Notes: generated by a model from the letters alone, not told the origin. Numbered from the stretch's first letter, positions 1-8,049 are shown. The stretch is 23,667 nucleotides of DNA from Priapulus caudatus (GCF_000485595.1 NW_014578492.1:17301-40967); one strand, 5' to 3'. Made by a program: numbers and translations.

Positions 1-409
1 GAAGTTGAATAGAGCACTAAGTGAGGGGCGTGTCTGTGTAAACAGTTTGGCCGGGAAGGATGCGCTTCTCGCTCGGAAGTTGAATAGAGCACTAAGTGAG
101 GGGCGTGTCTGTGTAAACAGTTTGGCCGGGAAGGATGCGCTTCTCGCTCGGAAGTTGAATAGAGCACTAAGTGAGGGGCGTGTCTGTGTAAACAGTTTGG
201 CCGGGAAGGATGCGCTTCTCGCTCGGAAGTTGAATAGAGCCCTAAGTGAGGGGCGTGTCTGTGTAAACAGTTTGGCCGGGAAGGATGCGCTTCTCGCTCG
301 GAAGTTGAATAGAGCCCTAAGTGAGGGGCGTGTCTGTGTAAACAGTTTGGCCGGCAACGATGCGCTTCTCGCTCGGAAGTTGAATAGAGCCCTAGCGAGG
401 GCCTGTGTC
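1..409. repeat. 75-bp minisatellite, five full copies plus a partial sixth
   Basis: Copies begin at 1, 76, 151, 226 and 301, with a decaying sixth from 376. They are nearly identical: an A-to-C change at 241 is kept in later copies, and copy 5 has local changes near 355-359. The period is a multiple of three, so one plus frame stays open through 427 and spells a 25-residue repeat (NRALSEGRVCVNSLAG...). That frame has no ATG, begins only at TTG or runs in from outside the window, and stops right after the array, so a protein is not supported. The array abuts a TATA-type promoter at 441-650, which makes a role as upstream promoter/enhancer repeats more plausible than coding. The left boundary is outside the window. 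Confidence 0.9.
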
Positions 410-440
410 AACATGATGTCGCGGTAGTGTAGATGACGCA

Positions 441-650
441 CGCGTGACGCACGCGAGGCGCGGTCATGGCTGCCTATATGAGACGAGAGCCGGGGAGAAT
501 CGGGGAATTCGGCTTCACACCCAGGCACCGGCAGGCACGACCGCGACCACGGCTGTATTCGCTCACAAAATCAGTAGTAAACTTCTAAAACATGGTAACA
601 ACTGGCTTTCTCTTATTCTTGGCTTTGACTTAACGTTGTAACATAGTCAT
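441..650 (+). promoter_or_regulatory. LTR-like / core-promoter repeat, copy 1 (plus orientation)
   Basis: Two tandem TGACGCACGCG motifs (ATF/CREB-like) at about 434-455 are followed by CGCGGTCATGGCTG, a TATA-like CTATATGAG near 474, GAGAATCGGGGAAT (495-508) and CTGGCTTTCTCT near 602. The same blocks, in the same order and spacing, recur on the minus strand at the other end of the window (23667 back to 23470). This shows a dispersed repeat with a conserved promoter layout, as in U3-R-U5 of an LTR or a retroelement 5' UTR. No TG...CA termini or primer-binding site could be fixed, so the class is inferred. It lies antisense to NOSIP, within its presumed first coding intron. Confidence 0.5.
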
Positions 651-659
651 ACTATTCGC

Positions 660-890
660 AAGCTGTCAAAGACGGCACTACAATACAACATTAACGAAAT
701 TAAATAAAATGAACAACATTTGCCTTTAATATTTAAATTTTTCTCGTACACTGTCGACAGAAACGTCGTAAAGTTATGAGTTTCTCTTACGCAGTGTATA
801 GAAGTTCGTTCTTCGTGAGAAAGAATTATTCTCTAAAAAAGTTAGCATACTGCCTCCCTTGCCTCCCCACCCTGCTTGCTACGACACTGC
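660..890. other. AT-rich sequence, no gene seen
   Basis: I see no exon-like sequence, repeat structure or RNA gene here. If NOSIP continues to the left, this is intron. I looked on the minus strand for a second NOSIP exon (the Asp-Phe-Asp-Cys-Cys-Cys segment expected next) and did not find it in 1-1242. Confidence 0.4.
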
Positions 891-892
891 TG

Positions 893-1290
893 TCTCTCTC
901 ACATCATCTTCACCCAGTCCTTGCTGGGGCAGGATTTTAACACTAACATTAAGACTAATTATGTTTCTGACAATGGGCCCCACGCGACATCAACTCAATT
1001 TAAATCACACACAAGCAACCCTCTCATCCGATCTCTTACGTCGTCTCTCACCTTTACCGAATCCTCGCTGAGGCGGAAATTTTCCAACACTACTGATGAG
1101 ACTAATCTTGTTTCTGACAACAAGCCCCACGACATTAAATCAATTTGAATCGCACCGACAACCCCGCGGGCCACATGACGTCAACCTGATTTGAATCACG
1201 CACCGACGACCCCCCACCCCGCAGTCTCTACCGCCGTCTCACCTTCACCGAATCCTTGCTGAGGCGTTTCTCCTGGTTGCCGTAGCCGCC
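893..1290 (-). repeat. Degenerate tandem repeat containing copies of the NOSIP exon end and splice donor
   Basis: Three related blocks occur at about 893-931, 1044-1075 and 1234-1270. The plus-strand core TCACCTTCACCGAATCCTTG is the complement of the last NOSIP codons joined to the GTGAGA donor. A second conserved segment (GCCCCACGACAT...CAATTTGAATCGCACCGAC) appears at about 975-1020, 1124-1165 and 1168-1210. The block at 1243-1270 is the real exon. The middle block keeps the donor intact and the upstream one has a 5-base insertion at the donor. Spacing is uneven (roughly 140 and 190 bp), indicating an old local tandem duplication spanning the exon/intron boundary. Confidence 0.75.
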
Positions 1291-1365
1291 GGCAGACGAA
1301 TCCTTGCGGCGCTCGGAGTACGAGTAGACGGTGCCGGCCGTAGCATTGCGTGCGTGTCGCGTCAT
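1243..1365 (-). CDS. NOSIP: NOSIP, first coding exon (residues 1-41)
   Basis: NOSIP is a nuclear/cytoplasmic RING/U-box E3 ubiquitin ligase that binds nitric oxide synthases and has also been linked to PP2A ubiquitination and spliceosomes. On the minus strand an ATG at 1365 opens a frame starting MTRHARNATAGTVYSYSERR and ending GYGNQEKRLSKDSVK. It is followed immediately by GTGAGA, a consensus 5' splice site, so the exon ends in phase 0 after 41 codons. The MTRH start, the TAG-VY-Y block, the GYG motif and the RLS-D-VK end all match the N-terminus of animal NOSIP as I know it, just before the split U-box. An in-frame TGA lies six codons upstream of the ATG, supporting this start. Later exons (U-box halves, linker) are not in the window; they should lie to the left unless the gene is truncated. 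No search was run; the identification rests on motif recognition. Confidence 0.85.
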
Positions 1366-1480
1366 CCCGCGCGGCGTCCGAAGTCAGTCTCCTCCAGTCG
1401 TCGATAAAGGTCTCTTCAAGCTCCTGCCTGTGCGTCGTTCGTAGCGAGGTCGAGTTGTGGCTAATAGAAATACTGCATGT
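1366..1480 (-). promoter_or_regulatory. Probable NOSIP 5' UTR
   Basis: The sequence just upstream of the ATG on the minus strand is CpG-bearing, unlike the AT-rich DNA beyond about 1455. No TATA box is visible. Whether transcription starts here, or an upstream noncoding exon lies near the YY1-like motif at 1855, cannot be decided by eye. Confidence 0.3.
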
Positions 1481-1555
1481 AATGTATAATAGTATTAATT
1501 TATTATACAATAGAATATAACAGTACATTATGATTATAGAGCCTAGCCCTAGAAC

Positions 1556-1662
1556 CTAGTACTAGTACTAGTACTACTACTAGTACTAGTACTAGTACTA
1601 GACTAAGTAGGCCCTAGTTCCTAGAAACGGTATTGCTAGGGTTAGAATACCGTTTCAAATTC
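1556..1662. repeat. (TAGTAC)n-type array plus a perfect hairpin
   Basis: A cluster of CTAGTAC units at 1556-1602 is followed by AAACGGTATT...AATACCGTTT, a perfect 10-bp inverted repeat around an 11-nt loop containing AGGGTTAG (about 1626-1656). The flank of the 3.9-kb foldback at 7588-7635 carries a diverged copy of the same hairpin, and 3654-3680 and 11755-11790 carry related TAGTAC/TAGTAG arrays. This looks like a dispersed repeat into which the foldback elements preferentially inserted. Confidence 0.65.
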
Positions 1663-1854
1663 TTGCCCATAAATCCTTGTAGTTGGCTCGGTATCCAACT
1701 ATCGACACAGCTAGCGTCACATGTAATAGCTCAAACGAATCTATAAACCTCTAGCTTGCTCGCGGTAACTGGGCGCTACAGGGCGCTACTTATTTATCGA
1801 GTTATGTTGTTTTTCTGAGATGAATTGGATCAAAACAACCAGACAGCTGCCATG

Positions 1855-1866
1855 TCCGCCATGTTC
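1855..1866 (-). promoter_or_regulatory. YY1-like motif
   Basis: The minus strand reads GAACATGGCGGA, matching the YY1 core ATGGCGG. It lies about 490 bp upstream of the NOSIP start codon and in the same orientation, so it could mark a NOSIP promoter; this is inference from the motif only. Confidence 0.3.
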
Positions 1867-2104
1867 AGTGCGATTAAAATCGGCAATGGACCCGATTTTC
1901 ACAGTGCGTAGGCCTAAACACAAGGCAAGTACATATCTTCGCAATGATAATTATTAAGTTGTTACAGATTGATGTTTCCTGGTTTTCAATGTTTTAATAA
2001 TTATATATATACGAGTATATGATGCTTATTTATGCTCGCGCCAACTCGAGTTGCAACACTATGGTACCCGTTGTCATTTCGGGTTTTCCGCGTGCTGTTC
2101 CAAA

Positions 2105-2128
2105 GCATGCGCACTGGAAACATGGCGG
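2105..2128 (+). promoter_or_regulatory. NRF-1-like half site followed by YY1-like motif
   Basis: GCATGCGCAC (2105-2114) is followed closely by AAACATGGCGG (2118-2128). The orientation is opposite to the YY1-like motif at 1855, so 1850-2130 could be a divergent promoter. No plus-strand exon was recognised downstream. Confidence 0.3.
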
Positions 2129-2139
2129 TTGGCGGTTAG

Positions 2140-2494
2140 TTGATATTTCGGTTCGGCTCTTGAAATTTACACTGTACACAACTGAGGTATTAGTTTTAAT
2201 AACAACGCTGGAATACTATAAGGTGAAGGTTACTTAATACAAAACAAGGCAGAAATGCTTAGATGATTATTTTATTTGAGATATACGAAATTGTTTAGCA
2301 GTTTTTGTAGAGGTACAAGATTTTCCAATGGATGGATGTCAGGCTGTATATTGACGTCAGTCACACAGCCTGGTCGGGTTAAGTAGGGACCTACTTTAAC
2401 TTTAAGTACTTCTTAGTACTATCTTGTATCTTGTATCTTGGGGTCCCTCTCTTGTATTTCACAAGGCACTGATTCTCTCTTTGGAATGTGCGGG
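2140..2494. other. Intergenic sequence, nothing recognised
   Basis: No exon, RNA gene or clear repeat structure is visible. A short phrase CACAGCCTGGTCGGG at about 2365 recurs with one change near 11711, the only sign of dispersed repeat content. Confidence 0.4.
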
Positions 2495-2500
2495 AATCCT

Positions 2501-2901
2501 GTACCGTAGTATTTGGACGCTCGCCCGAAACTGGACGCTCCTAAGTGCGCATGCGCGCAGGCGCCTATTGTTTTGCAAGGGCACTCACAGCGCATGCGCA
2601 GCATGCGCAGTAGTCATCTGCGCATCTTGCCCTTCGACACGGTCGCAATAAACAAACATGGCGGACTTCCCGGTCACTGATGGAAACATTTGATTGAAAC
2701 AATTTGCAATATGTAGTAAATTAGTAAGACTGTGTTATGTGTGTCAGGTTACAAGTCGAAACAAAAAGAAAACAAAAGAGCATGGCTACTATTTCCTACG
2801 GCCGTGCAAAGCAAGATTCAAACAAAAAGAAAACAAGAGCAAAACAAAAGAGCATGCCTACGGAGCGTCCAAATACTTTGAGCGTCCAAATACTACGGTA
2901 C
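2501..2901. mobile_element. 401-bp MITE with 22-bp terminal inverted repeats and 6-bp TSD
   Basis: The ends are exact inverted repeats: GTACCGTAGTATTTGGACGC plus TC at 2501-2522 and its complement at 2880-2901. The motif TTGGACGCTC or TGGACGCTC is repeated inside both termini. AATCCT flanks both sides (2495-2500 and 2902-2907), a 6-bp target-site duplication. The interior has no coding capacity. It carries NRF-1-like and YY1-like motifs and a duplicated A-rich phrase (AAAAAGAAAACAA) at about 2763 and 2824. The superfamily is uncertain; 6-bp duplications are known for IS3EU and Dada, among others. Confidence 0.75.
2546..2665 (+). promoter_or_regulatory. NRF-1-like cluster and YY1-like motif inside the MITE
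   Basis: TGCGCATGCGCG (2546-2557) and two abutting GCATGCGCA units (2591-2610) match the NRF-1 consensus. AACATGGCGGA (2655-2665) matches YY1. The combination is typical of TATA-less animal promoters, here carried on a mobile element. Confidence 0.4.
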
Positions 2902-2918
2902 AATCCTACTGCTGATAG

Positions 2919-3651
2919 GGTCTATGTCCCCCAGGGTCAGGGTTCAACATTAACTTTTTATTTCACTAGACCATCAGGCTAGTAACTGAGGAAAACCACT
3001 AGCCCTGACCTAACTTTCACTAGCCCAGACCCAGACTATTGTTATGAAAATTTTTATTTAGATAAAAGTGTGTCATCGTATGAATTCATAGATGCTGTTT
3101 CCCGCACTTTAAATCGCGCTTAGGCCAAGTTCACGTGCAGCATTCGTATTCTACCACGGGCATACACGAGCGCACGGTTTACCGATCGTCTACTGCGGCT
3201 GGCAGCAAGCCACGTCATTGTTTTTGCCGAAGGATAGACTGGTATCCAGCCTCACGCTCTTCTAGACAATGTACACGCTCTGCGACAAACAGTGCGGCCG
3301 CGAACCAGTCTAGCCAGAGGTGACCTTTCAGTGCAATATATATGACCAATTCTTACACGACCAGTCGGGCCCCTGGTCGGGCCCCGGGCCACTCTGGTTG
3401 TATGCGACCGGACTAAGCATTTACCCGACTAGGTCGGTCGGACGTGGGTTAGTGTCGAACCCTGCCCAGGGTACTGCCGGAACGTACCCTGGGTACAGTC
3501 TGGTATACCGGAACGTACCCTGGTACTAAATACTACTATCTAATATGTCAGACCGTACCACGCCTACTCCCTAACTCTAACCCTAATCCTAACCCTAACC
3601 ATATCAGCTAGATAGTTACCAGGGTACGTTCCGGCAGTACCCTGGGAGACA
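2919..3651. mobile_element. Palindrome-ended element (GTCTATGTCCCCCAGGG family), copy 1
   Basis: The left end reads GGGTCTATGTCCCCCAGGG near 2919 and the right end reads CCCTGGGAGACATAGAC near 3635-3651. Next to the right end the palindrome CCAGGGTACGTTCCGGCAGT...CCTGG occurs, and it recurs inverted at about 3463-3512. A (CCCTAA)n-like tract lies at 3569-3600. The same end and internal tract occur at 9215-9462 and 10541-10793. No TSD was found and there is no coding potential. The span may be two nested members, because 2930-2955 and 3437-3460 are also inverted relatives. Confidence 0.5.
3569..3600. repeat. Interstitial telomere-type repeat (CCCTAA)n
   Basis: Degenerate CCCTAACTCTAACCCTAATC-type units inside the palindromic element. 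The matching tract is at 10597-10618 in another copy of the same family. Confidence 0.8.
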
Positions 3652-3701
3652 TAGACACTAGTAGTAGTACTAGTAGTAGTATCAGCAATCTAGCTCTAGT
3701 A

Positions 3702-3735
3702 CTATAGCCCGCGGATCGCTGCCGCAGGGCTATAG
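3702..3735. repeat. Left terminal hairpin of the foldback
   Basis: CTATAGCCC-GCGG and CCGC-A-GGGCTATAG pair around a short loop with one unpaired A. Near-identical copies occur at 7527-7560, 11801-11834 and 12358-12391. Confidence 0.85.
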
Positions 3736-3737
3736 TA

Positions 3738-4122
3738 CATTCTGCCATCTAGATGTAATCTATCCAAATGCTCCAACTGGTCTGACCAAAAATTTATCCC
3801 CAGAACGCAAAATGATCGGGCTTTTTAAAACTTATCTATCAACATGGACATCTCACCTATCTTTTTGAACACTTCCACAACTTTACACCATGTATTTATG
3901 CATTTATTCCTCAAAGTCTTAGCACTACTAGTGTTTCGTTTTCAAATGCGGTTGCTCTGCTTATGTGTGCACGCATGACACCACCCGAAATGTAGACAAA
4001 AGACATGGGCAGCTATGATTCAGTCTAGTACATTTCGGGGATAAATTTTTAGTCAGTTTTGGGGATAAATTTTTGGTCAGACCAGTTGGAGCATTTGGAT
4101 AGATTACATCTATGGCAGAATG
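3738..4122. mobile_element. Nested foldback unit with about 63-bp inverted ends
   Basis: Starts CATTCTGCCATCTAGATGTA and ends in its complement (TAGATTACATCTATGGCAGAATG), with GACCAAAAATTTATCCCCA at the inner end of each arm. The motif GGGGATAAATTTTT is present twice on the right side. The same arm sequence forms the body of the element at 11790-12401. Confidence 0.7.
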
Positions 4123-4126
4123 GGTG

Positions 4127-4249
4127 CAAATCCACTTTAGGCACCTTAGGTATCACGAAGTGATGCACAGATTTTTGTGTATCATCAACTGATGCACAGA
4201 TTTCTGTGTATCATCAACTGATGCACAGAATTTCCGTATATCAAGGAAT
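4127..4249. repeat. Subterminal repeat with three 29-bp hairpin units
   Basis: GATGCACAGATTTCTGTGTA followed by TCATCAACT repeats at 4162, 4191 and 4220. Each unit is itself nearly palindromic. The counterpart on the right arm (7429-7475) has a single unit, so the left array expanded after or during insertion. Confidence 0.7.
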
Positions 4250-4256
4250 GATGCAA

Positions 4257-4306
4257 AAACCCTAACCCTAACCCTACCCTACCCTAACCCTAACCCTAAC
4301 CCTAAC
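4257..4306. repeat. Interstitial telomere-type repeat (CCCTAA)n
   Basis: About eight CCCTAA units with two shortened ones, inside the foldback and directly next to its subterminal inverted repeat. Confidence 0.9.
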
Positions 4307-4309
4307 ACA

Positions 4310-7300
4310 CTTCTGTGGCCAGCCTCTCTATTGCCAGCCTGCTAGGCTTTGGCGTAGGTAAAAATGGGATGAGTGGCTTACCTATTCTGTTCTTGCAAAT
4401 AGTGTGCCCTACTACGTAGCGATGGGAGCTTCCATCTTTAATCTGGAAAGACACTAAACGTACGCGGCCATCTCGTGGCAACTTTCATAACGATGCCCAA
4501 CGGAACATTCCTTGAAGAGGTTCCTGATACCGATCACTGTGCATGTTCCACTGTTTAGGCGTGTTATGATGGAACCAGCGAAAAATACTTTTTTATTACA
4601 GGAAGCTCTTTCTTTGATTTTTGTAGTTGAAAAAAGAAGGCTCTCGTAATTCTTTGTTTACGCGGAGCTATTTTTAAGCAACTTGGCCAAGAGCCTACTT
4701 TTTCATAACATGATTTTGTTAATAGATTTTCATAAATCTTTGATGACTGACTCTAATTAATGTGCTCAGAAGCCAGAAAATTGCTGTGTCTAATTATCGT
4801 ACAGGTGTTTTTCCAAACAAAAAGTAGAAGATTATGCTTGGCGAAAATCGACGAGGTCACAAATTATTCCTATGCTGTTGACAAAAATCACGGAGGGCGG
4901 GTTTACATGTTGCTGTATGCATGTTGTGTACAAAGTGATGACTGCATTGCACTTGGATTGCTCCTCATTCGCATTGGTTTTTTTAATTCAAATCTCGTTA
5001 TGGTCTAGCCGATTCATAAAAAAAACTTGCTTGCCGAACCAGGGAAGTGCAAACTTTCAAGTACCTGCCCCGGGGCAAATTTTTTGCGTTTGCCGCCCGG
5101 TGCCATCGGGCAAGCGGGTTTTTCATGGGTTTTCCGAGCCCGGCACCGCAGGGTTCGAATTTCAGGCTGAAAATCTAGTGGACAGGCAGGACCACCAACT
5201 TCAGAAAGTTAGTGGACTCTGCACAAAAATTTGTTGTGGTCAGCTTAATTTACTAGCACGTGGAGTAACAAAATAGTATATAAAGATGAACCAGATTGCA
5301 ATTAAAACAGCATACGCATAACAGGAGTTAATTTTGAAGACAAAATAGTGTCTTCATTAAACTCTTGATTTAACTTAATTAGAGTGTCAAATAATGTTCA
5401 ATCTCTAGGAATGTCGGGCGGAGCTTCTGGGGTAAAGGTTTACTTTTCGTTTTTCTCTTCCCCAGTCCGGTTACCCCATGCAGTAGATCTATCAACTGCT
5501 GAGCCGACATCTCACAAAGTTACAAACTTACAGTCGCCTAGGAATCTTCAAGTATATATACAAGTATTACATTTTCTTCTAATATCTACGCTGAATAAAA
5601 CAGGTCCCCACTTTTACAGTGCATGAAGTTCCAGAAAACAGCTTTGATTTACACGTGCGTTGGTCAGCGATGGTGAGCACTGGTCATGCCCTAACTTCCC
5701 ACAAATAACCCCTCGCCCGATATATAACTTATGTACGCGGTTATAAAAAAAAACACCCTTGATTTCTTAGACTGGTCGCGAGTTTTTGTTTGTGTGGCGA
5801 ATAAGTGCGTGAGCGAGCTTCATGCAGCTCTAGATGTTTTGGATACGCTAGCTGTCTACGTTTTGAGGACACGGCGTCGTAACGCTGCCGGCGGCACCCC
5901 GGCAGAGCGATTTTTTCCTCGTAGTTCCAACAATTTTCCGCTCTTCGTAGATTAGTTGTTACCAGAGCGCTTTGGAAAGCTGACGAGGAGCGAAATCGCT
6001 CGCCGCTCCCCGTGTTTTTTTTCGCTGATGTGAAACAATTTGAGGGACTAACCAGAGTTTTACTAGAATCACCACCACCTTCTACAACAGAGCTCACCGC
6101 AAGTAGACGTTAGATAACCGCTGCACTCCGCGCACTGTTTTTAAGATGAATCTAAGCAAAGCTGTGGATATGAAAGACGTACAGATCAACTGAGGTCTCC
6201 ATCCTCCACCAAAGCAGTGAAGATCCTCTCCGTCGCGCGGTGATATTCTCCACATTGAGCAGCAGGTTTTCAACAGGCCTCCTTTCCAAACGCATGTAGA
6301 AAGCTGAATCCTCCTACCTACATTGCGAACATTCCTACACGTGGCTTTTGTGATGGATCCGGGTTATACACGGACCCATGGATTCTACACGACCATGGAT
6401 CTGCGATGTCTCACTGCCAAATGATGAAGTGTTGCGACGTTCCTAGCTCTGAGGACCAACAAGTCACCCTTGTCCAGCTATCACGCTCTGCTCACCGCAG
6501 TATCATTGAAGAGGGCTATGTGTGGCTTGGGAGCGAGGTCAGAAGCCTTCTACCCAAACAGAACCTTGAAGCTGCCGTCGAATGGATCTCATGGGCCTGC
6601 ATACTATGCCATGCATCACGAACCACAGTTACCACTCCCCAAGGCCAAGTCATACATGCTGCCCTGGCTGTTCACTGAAAATCTCCTAACAGCCCAATAA
6701 TGGTGTGGCATGTCTCTCCAACGCTTGAATGGACGCGGTGGCAGGCAAGATCGCGCCTGACTCAGTGCCAAACTCCAGTCTTACATCACAAATTCCCACC
6801 ATTTCTCGGGAACAGTGCCACAGCTTTTGTCACTTGGCCAGTGTAAGACAGACTGAAGAGCTCCATTGCAAGTGCTGTGTTGCACAAGGTAGCCCTGCCG
6901 CATGTTTCTCTGTACGATGCCAGGGTTCTTGTCTCCAGACCCATATGATGCGGAGGGAGGGTACAGAGAGATAAGAGCTCAGCTGAATTGAAGGCATGTG
7001 TTTTCGGATGCTGCTTGGGATTGTCAATACAGTCCCCGGACAAATTTCCTGGTGTGGTTTATTTTATCATAAACAACAGACTTTGTGTATTATTTCTGAA
7101 TACTTACCTCTAAATGTATTTGAAATCAATAAACCGCAAATTAATTGCTAAAAATGAATTCAGTGACCTCAAATTAGTGCTAAAAAAACATGTGTCACAA
7201 TAGTTTCTATTGACAACACGGTTCAGGCAGTTGTGAGTCGACCAAATTTTCAAAATGGCCGCCGGCGCGCCATCTTGCGATTTTGAACTAGGAACGTGTG

Positions 7301-7425
7301 TCTTTGGGATAAAATTTTTTTTTCTAGGGTTCTAAGGAACTTCTATGCCCAAAGGGGACATTTGTTAGCATGAGTTTTGAAGTTCAAAAAACACTTAGCA
7401 TGTTCTACTTAATACGGAAAGTCTG
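4310..7425. other. Interior of the foldback, no recognisable gene
   Basis: About 3.1 kb without a recognised protein. Overlapping frames at 6406-6678 and 6428-6700 are both open for about 90 codons. The second reads rather protein-like (YPNRTLKLP...PLPKAKSYMLPWLF) but has two stops directly upstream and matches nothing I know. CAAAATGGCCGCC and GCGCGCCATCTTG at 7251-7277 form an inverted pair of YY1-like motifs. Captured host fragments are possible but unproven. Confidence 0.4.
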
Positions 7426-7526
7426 TGCCATCAGTTGATGATACACAGAAATCTGTGCATCAACTTCGTGATACATTTAAGGTTGCCTGAAAGTGGATTT
7501 GACGAACGCAGAAATTGTACTAACTA

Positions 7527-7560
7527 CTATAGCCCTGCGGCAGCGATCCGCGGGCTATAG
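7527..7560. repeat. Right terminal hairpin of the foldback
   Basis: Exact reverse complement of the 34-nt hairpin at 3702-3735. Confidence 0.85.
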
Positions 7561-7581
7561 TACTAGAGCTATCAGCAATCT

Positions 7582-8049
7582 AGCTCCAGAAACGGTTTAA
7601 ATTGCTAGCGGTCTAGAATACCGCTTGTCGAACAAGCAGGCTGCCAGCTAAACACGTAGTTGCCCTATATTCCTAAGCATCGCCCAAAAGAACACCACAC
7701 ATCGTGATATACCAAATTGAATCAGTAAACGTCCAGCCTTCTTGTAACCATCCACTGTGCGCACGAGCGCTGGGTACTTACAGGGTTACAGCACTTTTTG
7801 AGACCAAATGCCAAAACCAAATTTATTGAATTCACCATGTCTTGGCTACTTCATTCCGCGCTTGTGACTAAATCCGCAATGGAGCTCGAACAAGAGCGAA
7901 ATTAACGGATCTGCGCTCGTCATGCTAAACCACCCCTACATCCGAGGGCAACATGTTTCATCTAAGGTTTTTTACAAATGGCCGCAGACATTTTCTGACT
8001 ATCGTTTCACTTGCTTTGGTGTGTAATTGCCCTTGAGAGCATAGGAGGC
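7582..8049. other. Flanking sequence, nothing recognised beyond a repeat remnant
   Basis: 7588-7635 is a diverged copy of the AAACGGT...AATACCG hairpin repeat seen at 1626-1656. The rest shows no exon or repeat structure I can support. Confidence 0.4.

Larger units (their letters stand above)
3692..7570. mobile_element. 3.9-kb foldback element, hairpin termini, 11-bp TSD
   Basis: Both ends begin AGCTCTAGTACTATAGCCC as inverted repeats and continue into the same 34-nt hairpin. ATCAGCAATCT flanks both sides exactly (3681-3691 and 7571-7581). A second inverted segment lies further in: 4127-4219 against 7429-7505. The left arm holds an extra foldback unit (3738-4122) not present in the right arm. 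TSD length and long compound inverted repeats resemble Mutator-like or Foldback elements, but no transposase was recognised. The longest interior frames are about 118-134 codons and show no DDE or zinc-finger pattern, so it appears non-autonomous. Confidence 0.75.

Noticed and set aside
5-427. 140-codon open frame over the 75-bp minisatellite
   Set aside because: It has no ATG, is open only because 75 is a multiple of three, and ends with the array. Promoter-like context fits better than coding.
532-546. CAGGCACGACCGCGA shared in direct orientation with 23649-23663
   Set aside because: The convincing relation between the two loci is in inverted orientation (TATA plus GAATCGGGGAAT). This 15-mer is probably an internal palindromic echo of CGCGGTCGTGCCTG and is not separate evidence for direct LTRs flanking the window.
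1196-1528. 110-codon minus frame over the NOSIP exon
   Set aside because: It is out of frame with the NOSIP-like peptide and runs through the splice donor into the intron repeat; it is a shadow.
4129-4306. Regular short repeats that could suggest a CRISPR array
   Set aside because: Units are contiguous 29-bp tandem copies without spacers, followed by telomere-type repeats, in a eukaryotic element.
5147-5160. GGTTCGAATTTC resembling a tRNA B box
   Set aside because: No matching A box or cloverleaf could be built upstream, so no tRNA or tRNA-derived SINE is claimed.
5741-6097. 118-codon minus frame
   Set aside because: The composition is not that of any family I know, the opposite strand is also open over part of it, and there are no splice or promoter signals. 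Treated as chance.
6406-6700. Two overlapping 90-codon frames inside the foldback
   Set aside because: Both are open and neither has a recognisable domain. The more protein-like one has two stops directly upstream and no early ATG. Possible captured host fragment, but not supported.
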